DNA from: Dechloromonas sp.
Lineage (GTDB): Bacteria > Pseudomonadota > Gammaproteobacteria > Burkholderiales > Rhodocyclaceae
Direction of reading: 5' to 3'
DNA length: 56,124 nt
Assembly: GCA_028689015.1 (NCBI GenBank)
Contig: JAQTXC010000014.1
Span: 1-56,124 of the forward strand
Part shown: piece after piece, positions 46,942-54,752 of the stretch
How positions within the stretch are numbered: position 1 is the first letter of the stretch
Layout of the letters: each line of letters opens with the position of its first letter
Program-made: the position numbers and the translations under genes
The notes under the pieces: generated by a model
Seen by the model: only the letters and a program-made list of their open reading frames with translations
Told to the model about the DNA's origin: nothing
The model's database searches: none

Positions 46942-47611
46942 TCCCCGGCCAGCCGCCGGCTTCACCCTGATCGAGATGAGTCTGGTCCTGCTCTTGTTCG
47001 GCCTTCTGGCCGGTGGCAGCCTGAGCACCCTTTATGGCTGGCAGAACCAGTTGGCCGACACTCGCGCCAGCAGCCAGTTGGATAACGCACAGGAAGCTCT
47101 CTACGGCCATGCCATCAGCCACGGCCGCCTGCCTTGCCCAGCCGACGGCAGCTTGAGCCACGACCAGATCGGCGCCGGCCTGGAAAACTGCACCCTGGAA
47201 CACGGCGTCCTGCCGTGGCGCAGCCTGGGGTTGCCAGAAACCGATCCCTGGGGCCAGCGCCTGAGCTACTTCGCTCATGCCACCTTTACCGCCCCGTTGA
47301 ACAATGGTGCCCGAGCCGCCTTCACCCTCGACAGCCAGGGCAATGCCTACGTGCGTCCCAGTGCCAGCGCCAACAGCAAGGACGCCGACAGTCTGCCCGC
47401 CGTGCTGGTCAGCCACGGTCGCAATGGCCTGGGCGGCTACCGCCACGATGGCCGGCGCAGCCCGACCAACAACAGCGACGAGCAGGAAAACGCCGATGCC
47501 GACCTGGCCTTTGTCAGCCAGCGCCCCAGCCCCAGCTTCGACGACCAAGTCCGCTGGCTCAGCAGCGACATCCTGAAAAGCCGCCTGCTGGCGGCCGCCC
47601 GACTGCCCTGA
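46922..47611 (+). CDS. Prepilin with LPCP/LPW module
   Basis: A 229-residue type IV prepilin. The cleavage site is after G13, giving FTLIEMSLVLLLFGLL with the conserved glutamate at +5 (E18). The body has GRLPCPADGS, GVLPWRSLGLPETDPWG and VLVSHGRNGLGG, shared with the preceding large protein. Probably a minor pilin. It overlaps the upstream gene by 20 bases. Confidence 0.88.
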   Translation: MTCWPFDPRPAAGFTLIEMSLVLLLFGLLAGGSLSTLYGWQNQLADTRASSQLDNAQEALYGHAISHGRLPCPADGSLSHDQIGAGLENCTLEHGVLPWRSLGLPETDPWGQRLSYFAHATFTAPLNNGARAAFTLDSQGNAYVRPSASANSKDADSLPAVLVSHGRNGLGGYRHDGRRSPTNNSDEQENADADLAFVSQRPSPSFDDQVRWLSSDILKSRLLAAARLP

Positions 47612-47639
47612 ATTTTTACCACCACTGAAAGGAAGCACC

Positions 47640-48296
47640 ATGAAACAGCAACACGGCTTCACCCTGATCGAAATTGCTATCGTCCTGGTAGTCATCGGTC
47701 TGCTACTTGGCGGCGTACTCAAAGGACAAGCGCTGGTGACCCAGGGCAAGATTCGTGCGGTCGCACAGGAACTCGAGAGCGTGGCGGCTTCCCTGCTCAA
47801 TTACCAAAGTCGGTACCAAGCCCTACCGGGTGACGATAATCGCGCCGCCGGACGATGGTCTGCGGTCAACGGCAATCTGGATGGCAATTTGAGCGGTAAC
47901 TTCAACTCGCTCACCGATACCGACGAAAGCCGCTTGCTGTGGAGCCATGTCCGGCACGCCGGCTTCATCGGTGGTGACACAGCCTCCCTGGTCCAACCGG
48001 CCAACGCTGCCGGCGGCATCATCGGCGTGGAAATGGATGCCGGCGTCTCCGGTAGTGGCAGCACCAGCAGCATTGATCTGCCTGGCCTGGTCGTCTGCGC
48101 CTCCAACCTGCCGGCAAAAATCGCCGAAGCGATCGATCAGCAGAGTGACGATGGCCTACCCGGCAAAGGCAGCATTCACGGCTTCAAGCAGAGCAGCAGT
48201 CTGACCCTCGGCGCCAGCAGCCCGACCGACAGTGCTTCGGCCAGCGCCTACGTCGACGAAGCAAACAATCTTTACACCGTCTGTCGCAAGGTCTGA
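47640..48296 (+). CDS. Type IV prepilin
   Basis: A 218-residue prepilin with a short six-residue leader, MKQQHG, before FTLIEIAIVLVVIGLLLGGV (glutamate at +5). The body has YQSRYQALPGDDNRA, a serine/glycine-rich middle and two cysteines (VVCASN, VCRKV) that could form the pilin disulfide loop. A good ribosome binding site, AAAGGAAG, precedes the ATG, better than any other in the operon, which would suit a more abundant subunit. Last gene of the operon, converging on the antiporter gene. Confidence 0.9.
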   Translation: MKQQHGFTLIEIAIVLVVIGLLLGGVLKGQALVTQGKIRAVAQELESVAASLLNYQSRYQALPGDDNRAAGRWSAVNGNLDGNLSGNFNSLTDTDESRLLWSHVRHAGFIGGDTASLVQPANAAGGIIGVEMDAGVSGSGSTSSIDLPGLVVCASNLPAKIAEAIDQQSDDGLPGKGSIHGFKQSSSLTLGASSPTDSASASAYVDEANNLYTVCRKV

Positions 48297-48302
48297 ACGC
48301 AA

Positions 48303-50255
48303 TCAGCGGTGCAACAAGCGCTCTTCGGCGGCGGTCACTGCCGCCGGTTCGCCCAGCACCACCACCACATCACCTTCGTTAAGGCGCGTTTCCGGTGCCG
48401 GCTCCACCGCCCGGATACCACGCCGGCGAATCGCGCTAACCTCACAACCCAGCGACTCCAGATTTAAATCAGCCAGCGTCTCACCAATCGAGGCCGCACC
48501 CGGCGTCAGCCAGACGGAATGCAGCCGTGGCTGGCGATCCTCATCCTCATCCCGGTCAGTCACCCCGCGATAAAACCCACGTAACAGACGATAGCGCTGC
48601 GAACGCGTCTGACGGATGCGTTTGAGCACGCGGTTGATTGGAATACCAAGCAAGACCAAGGCGTGCGATGCCAGCATCAGCGACGCTTCCAGCGTTTCCG
48701 GCACCACTTCGGCTGCACCGGCATCGCTCAAGCGGCTCATGTCACGCTCATCGGCCGTGCGTACCACCACGGGCAAGTCCGGACGCAACTCCTGCACATG
48801 GTGCAAGACTTTTTCGGCCAATGCGGTATCACTCATCGTCACGATAACGACGCTGGCCCGCATCAGGCCCGCCGCCATCAGCGCCTCCTTGCGACCGGCA
48901 TCACCGAAAACCACGCTCTCGCCACCCGCCGCCGCTTCACGCACCCGGTCCGGGTCCAGGTCCAGGGCAATCGACTGCACCCCTTCCTGAGCCAGAAAGC
49001 GGGCCAAGTACTGACCGTTACGGCCAAAACCACACAAAATGGCGTGCTTTTCCGAAGTCATCGAATGCGCGGCAATCTGTGTCAATTGCATCGAACGCAC
49101 CAGCCACTCACTGGCCACAAAGCGCATCACCAGCCGCTCGCTAAACTGGACAATAAACGGCGCAATGAGCATCGACAAAACCAGCGCGGTCAGAGCAACC
49201 TGCTCAATTTCCTTCGGCATGTGCGAGACCTCGCCCAGGAGCACAAAACCAAATTCGCCACCGGCACACAACCACAAGGCAGAACGGATGGCATTACCCG
49301 GTGTCCCCCCCAACTTCCAGGACAACAAGCCGACAATCAACGCCTTGACCACGAACAAGGCCAGCAAAACCAGCAGCACCTGCCACCACAGGCCAACCAG
49401 AATGTGCAGATCGAGTTTGACACCGATGGTGACGAAAAAAAGCCCCATCAAGACATCACGAAAAGGCTTGATGTCCTCCTCCACCTGCAGACGATACTCG
49501 GTCTCCGAAATCAGCATGCCGGCGACGAAAGCCCCCAAGGCCAACGACAAACCCGCCAGTTCAGTCACTGTCGCCAGACTGAGCGTGATCAGCAATACGT
49601 TGAGAACAAAAACCTCTGAAGACTTGGCTCGAGCCACAAAATAGAACCATTTGCGCATCAACTTCTGGCCAAAAACCAGAATCAACGCCAGCACGGCCAC
49701 CGCCTTGAGCATGGCCACCGCCATCAGCATAGCCAGCTTTTCCGGTGACTGGGTCAACGCCGGCAACAGCACCAGGAGCGGCACCACGGCCAGATCCTGG
49801 AACAACAGCACACCGATCACTTCGCGGCCATGATTGGAATCCAGTTCCATCCGCTCGCTCAGCAACTTGGTCAACACCGCGGTCGACGACATGGCAAACA
49901 CGGCCCCCAGGGCAATCCCCAACTGCCAGCCGATCCCCAGCGCCATGACCAGCAAGAGCACGAACAGCATGGTCAGCAAAACCTGCAGCAACCCCAGCCC
50001 GAACACAATACGTTTCATTGCATGCAACTTGGGCAATGAAAACTCCAGACCGATCGAGAACATCAGGAAGACCACACCGAATTCGGCCAGGTACTCCGCC
50101 GTATGGATATCCGACATCAAATTGAGGGCGTGCGGACCAATCACGCTGCCCACCGCCAGGTAACCCAGTACCGGTGGCAGATTGAAGCGACGGAAGAGAA
50201 CCACGGCCAAGACCGAGGCCCCCAAGAGAAGAAGGACGAGAGAAAGTGCGCTCAA
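48303..50255 (-). CDS. KefB/YbaL-type cation:proton antiporter with TrkA domains
   Basis: A 650-residue CPA2 transporter. About twelve membrane helices fill residues 1-380 (PPVLGYLAVGSVIGPHAL, MFSIGLEFSLPKL, GVLLFQDLAVVPLLVLLP). A TrkA-N/RCK domain follows (CGFGRNGQYLARFLAQEG, VVFGDAGRKEALMAAG) and then a TrkA-C domain near the end (LNLESLGCEVSAIRRRG). It probably exports K+ in exchange for protons. The start appears to be TTG 50255; no in-frame ATG lies near the first helix. It is divergent from kdsD over 52 bases. Confidence 0.93.
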   Translation of the reverse strand: MSALSLVLLLLGASVLAVVLFRRFNLPPVLGYLAVGSVIGPHALNLMSDIHTAEYLAEFGVVFLMFSIGLEFSLPKLHAMKRIVFGLGLLQVLLTMLFVLLLVMALGIGWQLGIALGAVFAMSSTAVLTKLLSERMELDSNHGREVIGVLLFQDLAVVPLLVLLPALTQSPEKLAMLMAVAMLKAVAVLALILVFGQKLMRKWFYFVARAKSSEVFVLNVLLITLSLATVTELAGLSLALGAFVAGMLISETEYRLQVEEDIKPFRDVLMGLFFVTIGVKLDLHILVGLWWQVLLVLLALFVVKALIVGLLSWKLGGTPGNAIRSALWLCAGGEFGFVLLGEVSHMPKEIEQVALTALVLSMLIAPFIVQFSERLVMRFVASEWLVRSMQLTQIAAHSMTSEKHAILCGFGRNGQYLARFLAQEGVQSIALDLDPDRVREAAAGGESVVFGDAGRKEALMAAGLMRASVVIVTMSDTALAEKVLHHVQELRPDLPVVVRTADERDMSRLSDAGAAEVVPETLEASLMLASHALVLLGIPINRVLKRIRQTRSQRYRLLRGFYRGVTDRDEDEDRQPRLHSVWLTPGAASIGETLADLNLESLGCEVSAIRRRGIRAVEPAPETRLNEGDVVVVLGEPAAVTAAEERLLHR

Positions 50256-50307
50256 AGCATCAATTTGAAGTCAGGTATACTGCGGCCATCATAACCTCTG
50301 GACCGTC

Positions 50308-51306
50308 ATGATCCCAAGCCCACCCTCCCGCCGCTATTCTGCAGAACGCGCCCTGGCCCTGGGGCGGCAGACGCTCGGCATCGAAGCGGCCGCGGTCGAC
50401 GCCCTGCAACATCGGATTAACGGCGATTTCGCACGCGCCGTTGCGTTGATCCTGGATAGCCAAGGGCGGCTGATCGTCAGCGGCATGGGGAAATCCGGCC
50501 ATATTGCGCGCAAGATTGCCGCCACCATGGCCAGTACCGGCACGCCGGCTTATTTTGTTCATCCGGCCGAAGCCAGCCACGGCGACCTCGGCATGATTAC
50601 CCGCGACGACATCCTGCTTGCTTTGTCCAACTCCGGAGAATCCGAAGAACTGCTGCGCATTGTCCCGGCCATCAAACGCCAAGGGGCTCGCCTGATTTCC
50701 ATGACCGGGGTCCCGACCTCAACCCTGGCCCGCGAAGCTGACGTTCACCTTGATGCCGGCGTGGCACAAGAAGCCTGCCCGCACAACCTCGCCCCGACGG
50801 CCAGCACCACCGCCGCCCTGGCTTTGGGCGATGCGCTGGCCGTCGCCCTGCTCGACGCCCGTGGCTTCGGCCCCGAAGATTTCGCCCGCTCCCATCCGGG
50901 CGGCTCACTGGGAAGGCGCCTGCTGACCCATGTCCGCGACGTCATGCGTCCGGCCGAACGCGTCCCGACCGTTGTGCCTGGCACGGTCATCGGCGACGCC
51001 ATTGTCGCCATGTCACGCGGCGGCCTGGGCCTGGTTGCCATTACTGATGACACCCAGCGACCGATCGGCATCTTTACTGATGGCGACCTGCGGCGCGCTT
51101 TTGAAAATCGTCTTGATTTGCGCGATGCCCGCATTGACCAAGCCATGCACCACGCACCACAAAGCATCGGCCCCGATCGCCTGGCCGTCGAAGCCGTCGA
51201 AATGATGGAACGCCTGCGCATCAATGCCCTGCTGGTCACCAACGAACACCAGCAATTGATTGGCGCCCTCAACATGCACGATCTGTTCACGGCTAAAGTC
51301 ATTTGA
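50308..51306 (+). CDS. kdsD: Arabinose-5-phosphate isomerase
   Basis: A 332-residue protein with an N-terminal SIS isomerase domain (VSGMGKSGHIARKIAATMASTG, HPAEASHGDLGM, SNSGESEEL) and a pair of CBS domains (about 205-330, PIGIFTDGDLRRAFE, INALLVTNEHQQLIGALNMHDL). It converts ribulose 5-phosphate to arabinose 5-phosphate for Kdo of lipopolysaccharide. The usual partner kdsC does not follow; lptC starts 26 bases after the stop. Confidence 0.96.
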   Translation: MIPSPPSRRYSAERALALGRQTLGIEAAAVDALQHRINGDFARAVALILDSQGRLIVSGMGKSGHIARKIAATMASTGTPAYFVHPAEASHGDLGMITRDDILLALSNSGESEELLRIVPAIKRQGARLISMTGVPTSTLAREADVHLDAGVAQEACPHNLAPTASTTAALALGDALAVALLDARGFGPEDFARSHPGGSLGRRLLTHVRDVMRPAERVPTVVPGTVIGDAIVAMSRGGLGLVAITDDTQRPIGIFTDGDLRRAFENRLDLRDARIDQAMHHAPQSIGPDRLAVEAVEMMERLRINALLVTNEHQQLIGALNMHDLFTAKVI

Positions 51307-51331
51307 TGCTCCAACATCGCACCGCCAACCG

Positions 51332-51913
51332 ATGAAACACTGGCCCAGCCAAGTCTTCCCACTCACCCTGCTGGCCCTGCTGGCCGGGCTGACGTTCTGG
51401 CTGCAATCCACTATCGATCCCGATTTGCCCCCATCAGACAGCAAGGCCCGCCACGACCCGGATGCGATTGCCGAAAATTTCGTCGTCCGGCGCTTTGACG
51501 AGCAAGGGCTACTGCGCTATCGCTTGACCGCGCCCTATATGGCCCATTTCCCGGACAACGATAGCTCAACGATTCGCCAGCCCCGTCTGCAAGCCTTTCG
51601 CCCCGGGGCCCCAACCCTGACCCTGCAAGCTGATGAAGCCGACGTCAGCGGCAAAGGCGAAACAGTCCAGTTACATCGGAATGTGCTACTGACCCGCGCC
51701 GGCCAAGCCGGCGGCCCGCCGCTCATCGCTCGCATGCCAGAATTGACCCTCTACCCCGAACAGGGTCTGGCCCATACCCGCAGTCCGGTCCATATCACGC
51801 AAGGCGCCTCCTGGCTCAAGGGGGTCGGCATGCAGGTAGACCAGAAAGCCTCCTCTTTTGTCCTGCTCTCAGACGTGCAGGGCGCCTACCTCCGCGCTCC
51901 CAGCTCACCATGA
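51332..51913 (+). CDS. lptC: LPS export protein LptC
   Basis: A 193-residue bitopic protein with an N-terminal membrane helix (VFPLTLLALLAGLTFWLQS) and a beta-jellyroll (DAIAENFVVRRFDEQG, YRLTAPYMAHFPDND, ADEADVSGKGETVQLH). It passes LPS from LptBFG to LptA. ATG 51332 matches the family start; the stop overlaps lptA as ATGA. Confidence 0.93.
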   Translation: MKHWPSQVFPLTLLALLAGLTFWLQSTIDPDLPPSDSKARHDPDAIAENFVVRRFDEQGLLRYRLTAPYMAHFPDNDSSTIRQPRLQAFRPGAPTLTLQADEADVSGKGETVQLHRNVLLTRAGQAGGPPLIARMPELTLYPEQGLAHTRSPVHITQGASWLKGVGMQVDQKASSFVLLSDVQGAYLRAPSSP

Positions 51914-52506
51914 CCCTACGCCTCACCTCCCTTGCCCTTTGTCTGCTGTGCAGCCTGCCCGCCCATGCTGAACGGGCAGATCGCGACAAGCCCATGCTGC
52001 TTGAGGCCAACAAGATTTCAATCGACGACGCCAAGAAAGTTCAGATTCTGGAGGGCGACGTCGTCGTCACCAAGGGCACCATGACCCTCAAGGCCGAGCG
52101 TATCGTGGTAAGCGAGGACGACAAGGGCTACCAGAAGGGGGTCGCCTTCGCCGGCAAAGGCGGCTTAGCCCGTTTTCGACAAAAACTGGAAGGCAAGCCG
52201 GAATACATCGACGGCGAAGCCGAACGCATCGAATACGACACCCAGCGAGAAATCGCCGAACTTTTCCAGCGCGCCTGGGTACGCAGTGGCCAGGATGAAG
52301 TTCGCGGCGACTACATCTGGTATGACGCAGTCAGCGAAAAATACTTGGTCACCGCTGGCGGCAAGACCAGTGACCCCAAATCGCCCCCCGGCCGCGTTCG
52401 GGCCATCATCCAGCCGCGCAATAAGGACAATGGCACCCCAAGCAGCGCCCCCCAAAGAGAAACGCTGGAACTCAAACGAGACGAACACAGCAGCGCACCA
52501 CGTTAG
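51910..52506 (+). CDS. lptA: LPS transport periplasmic protein LptA
   Basis: A 198-residue periplasmic protein with signal peptide (RLTSLALCLLCSLPAHA) and an OstA/LptA jellyroll (DKPMLLEANKISIDDAKK, ILEGDVVVTKGTMTLKAERI, IDGEAERIEYDTQREIAEL). It bridges LptC and LptD. In most relatives lptB and rpoN follow; here the next genes are phasins. Confidence 0.95.
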   Translation: MTLRLTSLALCLLCSLPAHAERADRDKPMLLEANKISIDDAKKVQILEGDVVVTKGTMTLKAERIVVSEDDKGYQKGVAFAGKGGLARFRQKLEGKPEYIDGEAERIEYDTQREIAELFQRAWVRSGQDEVRGDYIWYDAVSEKYLVTAGGKTSDPKSPPGRVRAIIQPRNKDNGTPSSAPQRETLELKRDEHSSAPR

Positions 52507-52559
52507 TGCCACCAAACAACCAACACCTCCAAGAGACTGATTTATATCGACAAAAATAA

Positions 52560-52574
52560 TTGTGCAGCGCACAA
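52560..52574. promoter_or_regulatory. TTGTGC-AGC-GCACAA inverted repeat upstream of the phasin promoter
   Basis: Perfect six-base arms around a three-base centre, ending nine bases before the -35 box. TGC/GCA-containing inverted repeats near phasin genes are the known type of target of the PHB-responsive repressor PhaR, so this is a candidate operator. Confidence 0.6.
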
Positions 52575-52582
52575 AATATGTG

Positions 52583-52610
52583 TTGACAATACGACAAGGG
52601 CTTCTATAAT
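52583..52610 (+). promoter_or_regulatory. Perfect-consensus sigma70 promoter of the phasin genes
   Basis: TTGACA (52583-52588), 16-base spacer, TATAAT (52605-52610). Both boxes match consensus at every position, as expected for a very highly expressed gene needing tight repression. Predicted start near 52617 gives a leader of about 85 bases. Confidence 0.9.
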
Positions 52611-52618
52611 TAGAGACA

Positions 52619-52661
52619 TGGTGCAGTGCAGCATCAACATCGATACAGGCACTGCCGCAGT
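52619..52661. promoter_or_regulatory. TGC-rich repeats in the phasin leader
   Basis: Just after the predicted transcription start come TGGTGCAGTGCAGCA (from 52619) and, at 52651-52661, the inverted repeat ACTGC-C-GCAGT. Together with the upstream repeat they bracket the promoter, which would suit repression by PhaR or a similar regulator. Confidence 0.5.
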
Positions 52662-52702
52662 CAATCACTGTTTGTCAGACTTTAATTATCAGGAGCCCTC
52701 CC

Positions 52703-53257
52703 ATGTTCAATACCCCCGAGCAATTCGCCGCCGCCAACAAGGCCACCGTTGATTCCCTGCTGTCGCTGGCCAACTCCGCCCTGGCCTCCGCTGAGCGCAT
52801 CGCCGCCCTCAACCTGAACACCGCCCGCTCGGTCGTCGAAGACTCCGTATCCGGCGCCAAGGCCCTGATGGGTGCCAAGGATGTCCAGGAAGCCTTGGCT
52901 ATCCAGGCATCGCTGGCTCAACCGAATGTCGAAAAAGCCGTTGCCTATTCGCGCTCGGTCTACGAAATTTCTGCCCAGACCCAGGAAGAACTGTCCAAGA
53001 TGGTCGAAGCCCAGTTTGGTGACTTCCAGAAAACCGTTGCTGACCTGCTCGACAAAGCCGCCAAGTCGGCCCCGGCCGGCTCCGATGTCGCCGTCGCAGC
53101 CGTCAAGAGTGCCGTTGCTGCAGCCAACTCGGCCTTCGACAACATGAACAAGGCCGCCAAGCAAGTCGCCGAAATCGCCGAAGCCAACGTGGCAGCTGCC
53201 ACCAACGCCACGGTCAAAGCCGTCAGCGCCACGGCGGCCGCTGCCAAGAAGAAATAA
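52703..53257 (+). CDS. Phasin family protein 1
   Basis: A 184-residue, alanine-rich, all-helical protein without signal or membrane segment: MFNTPEQFAAANKATVDSLL, ALNLNTARSVVEDSVSGAK, VAYSRSVYEISAQTQEELSKMVE. This is the phasin family that coats polyhydroxyalkanoate granules. AGGAG precedes the ATG. It lies behind a perfect promoter and ahead of a strong terminator. Confidence 0.95.
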   Translation: MFNTPEQFAAANKATVDSLLSLANSALASAERIAALNLNTARSVVEDSVSGAKALMGAKDVQEALAIQASLAQPNVEKAVAYSRSVYEISAQTQEELSKMVEAQFGDFQKTVADLLDKAAKSAPAGSDVAVAAVKSAVAAANSAFDNMNKAAKQVAEIAEANVAAATNATVKAVSATAAAAKKK

Positions 53258-53268
53258 TCAACGTCATC

Positions 53269-53294
53269 AAACCCCGCTGCGGCGGGGTTTTTTT
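53269..53294 (+). terminator. Terminator between the two phasin genes
   Basis: Stem AAACCCCGC, loop TGCG, GCGGGGTTT, then four more T. It begins 12 bases after the first phasin stop and ends 35 bases before the second phasin start. Confidence 0.88.
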
Positions 53295-53329
53295 AACTTT
53301 TACCCGATCAAACGAGACAGGAGATGATG

Positions 53330-53893
53330 ATGAGCAACCCGAATATCGAACAACTGACCGCTGCCCAGAAGGCCAATGCAGAAGTCATGATGGCCCTGCT
53401 GCGTACCGCCTTCAACGGCGTCGAACGCCTGACCGCCCTGAATATGGCCGCCTCGCGTGACTTCTTCAACAACACCGTGGCCAACGCCCAGCAGCTGATG
53501 GCGGCCAAGGATGCCAACGAAGTAGCCAAGCTGAACGGCGAACTGGCCAAGCCGAATGTCGACAAGCTGGTTAATTACTCGCGCAGCGTTTATGACCTAG
53601 TGTCTGAAATGCAGAAGGAAGTGACTTCGGTCATGGAAGCTCAGTACAGCACCTTCGCCCAGAACGCGACCACCGCCGTTGAAAAGGCCAAGGCCGCTGC
53701 CCCGGTCGGTGGTGATGTGTTTGCCGCCACCATGCAGTCCATGCTCGGTGCCTCGACCAAGGCTTTTGACCAGATGACCTCGATGGCCAAGCAACTGTCG
53801 GATATCGCTGAAGCCAACATCCAGGCAACGACCAAGCCGACCGCGCCGGCCAAGAGCGCCACCGCCGCCGCACGCAAGGCCGCTGCCAAGTAA
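53330..53893 (+). CDS. Phasin family protein 2
   Basis: A 187-residue paralogue of the preceding phasin (NIEQLTAAQKANAEVMMALL, ALNMAASRDFFNNTVANAQ, LVNYSRSVYDLVSEMQKEVT). The shared NYSRSVY/AYSRSVY segment and similar length show tandem duplication followed by divergence. Three in-frame ATG codons stand in a row at 53324, 53327 and 53330; only the third has proper spacing (six bases) from AGGAG, so it is taken as the start. No promoter is visible in the 35 bases after the intervening terminator, so expression may rely on read-through. Confidence 0.95.
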   Translation: MSNPNIEQLTAAQKANAEVMMALLRTAFNGVERLTALNMAASRDFFNNTVANAQQLMAAKDANEVAKLNGELAKPNVDKLVNYSRSVYDLVSEMQKEVTSVMEAQYSTFAQNATTAVEKAKAAAPVGGDVFAATMQSMLGASTKAFDQMTSMAKQLSDIAEANIQATTKPTAPAKSATAAARKAAAK

Positions 53894-53914
53894 GCGATGC
53901 CCCTGCCCCCAGCG

Positions 53915-53942
53915 AAAAGCCCGCGTCACTGCGGGCTTTTTT
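53915..53942 (+). terminator. Terminator after the second phasin gene
   Basis: Stem AAAAGCCCGC, loop GTCACT, GCGGGCTTTT plus two T. It can also serve the convergent cinA-like gene on the minus strand. Confidence 0.88.
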
Positions 53943-53953
53943 ACGTCCGTACA

Positions 53954-53965
53954 GCGGTCGACCGT
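53954..53965. repeat. GCGGTCGACCGT palindromic word, intergenic copy
   Basis: Exact copy between the phasin terminator and the end of the convergent cinA-like gene. Followed by AA as in the copy near murA. Confidence 0.65.
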
Positions 53966-53987
53966 AAGCAAGGGGCAAAAAGCGGAC

Positions 53988-54752
53988 TCAGGGCCGCCAG
54001 CACCAGGTAATACCCCGTTGCTCAATCTCCTGACGAATTTCCGCCATCGCCTGATCAACCAGCGCCGGCGCCCCTTCAACCCCCAGTTCGAGATGTTTAC
54101 GCTCCTGACCGACCAGGGACGGCAGGGAAAACAGGCGCAAGCGGGGATAGGCGACAACGATGCGTTCCATCAGATCAAGCAAGGCACTTTCGTAGGCATT
54201 TGGTCCGGTCAGCAGAAAAGCGCGTTCGACCATCTCGCCCACCGCCTGAAATTCGTCGCGGTAAAAAGTATCAAGCGCCCATTCGATCATCGGATGAGCC
54301 ATCTGCGGGAAGCCGGGAACGAAGTAGTGGTCGTTGACCATAAAGCCGGGGATACGGTTGAAGGGGTTGGGAATGATGTCGACCCCGGCCGGAAAGGTGA
54401 CCAGCAACTTGCGTTTATCGGTCATTTCTTCGTTGGCAAAGCGCGCCTGCAATTCTTTATAGCCCTCGGGATGCATTTCAAGATCCACCGCCAGCGCCGC
54501 TGCCACCGCTTGCCGCGTATGGTCGTCGGGCGTGTTGCCGATCCCGCCACAAGAAAAAACCACGTCGCCGGCCGCCATGGTGCGCTTGAAGGTAGCGGCC
54601 AGGCGCGCCCGGTCATCCCCCAGATAATTGACCCAACTCAGGCGTAGACCGCGAGCAGCCAGCAATTCGGCAATTTTTGCGAAATGTTTGTCCTGCCGTT
54701 TACCTGACAGGATTTCATCGCCGATGATGACGGCGCCAAAGGTACGACTCAT
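53988..54752 (-). CDS. CinA N-terminal domain/molybdopterin-binding-fold protein
   Basis: A 254-residue protein with the MoaB/Mog-like fold of the CinA N-terminal domain: AVIIGDEILSGKRQDKH, VNYLGDDRARLAATF, VFSCGGIGNTPDDHTRQAVA and PGFPQMAHPMIEWAL. The C-terminal amidohydrolase domain of full CinA is absent. Stand-alone versions are widespread and of unclear role; nucleotide (ADP-ribose/CoA) pyrophosphatase activity is known for some CinA-domain proteins. ATGA overlap with the upstream membrane protein gene. Confidence 0.9.
   Translation of the reverse strand: MSRTFGAVIIGDEILSGKRQDKHFAKIAELLAARGLRLSWVNYLGDDRARLAATFKRTMAAGDVVFSCGGIGNTPDDHTRQAVAAALAVDLEMHPEGYKELQARFANEEMTDKRKLLVTFPAGVDIIPNPFNRIPGFMVNDHYFVPGFPQMAHPMIEWALDTFYRDEFQAVGEMVERAFLLTGPNAYESALLDLMERIVVAYPRLRLFSLPSLVGQERKHLELGVEGAPALVDQAMAEIRQEIEQRGITWCWRP

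Noticed and set aside
46760-47800. A 346-codon minus-strand frame opposite the two prepilin genes
   Set aside because: The plus strand carries clear prepilin leaders with cleavage sites and a good ribosome binding site; the minus frame has no such features.
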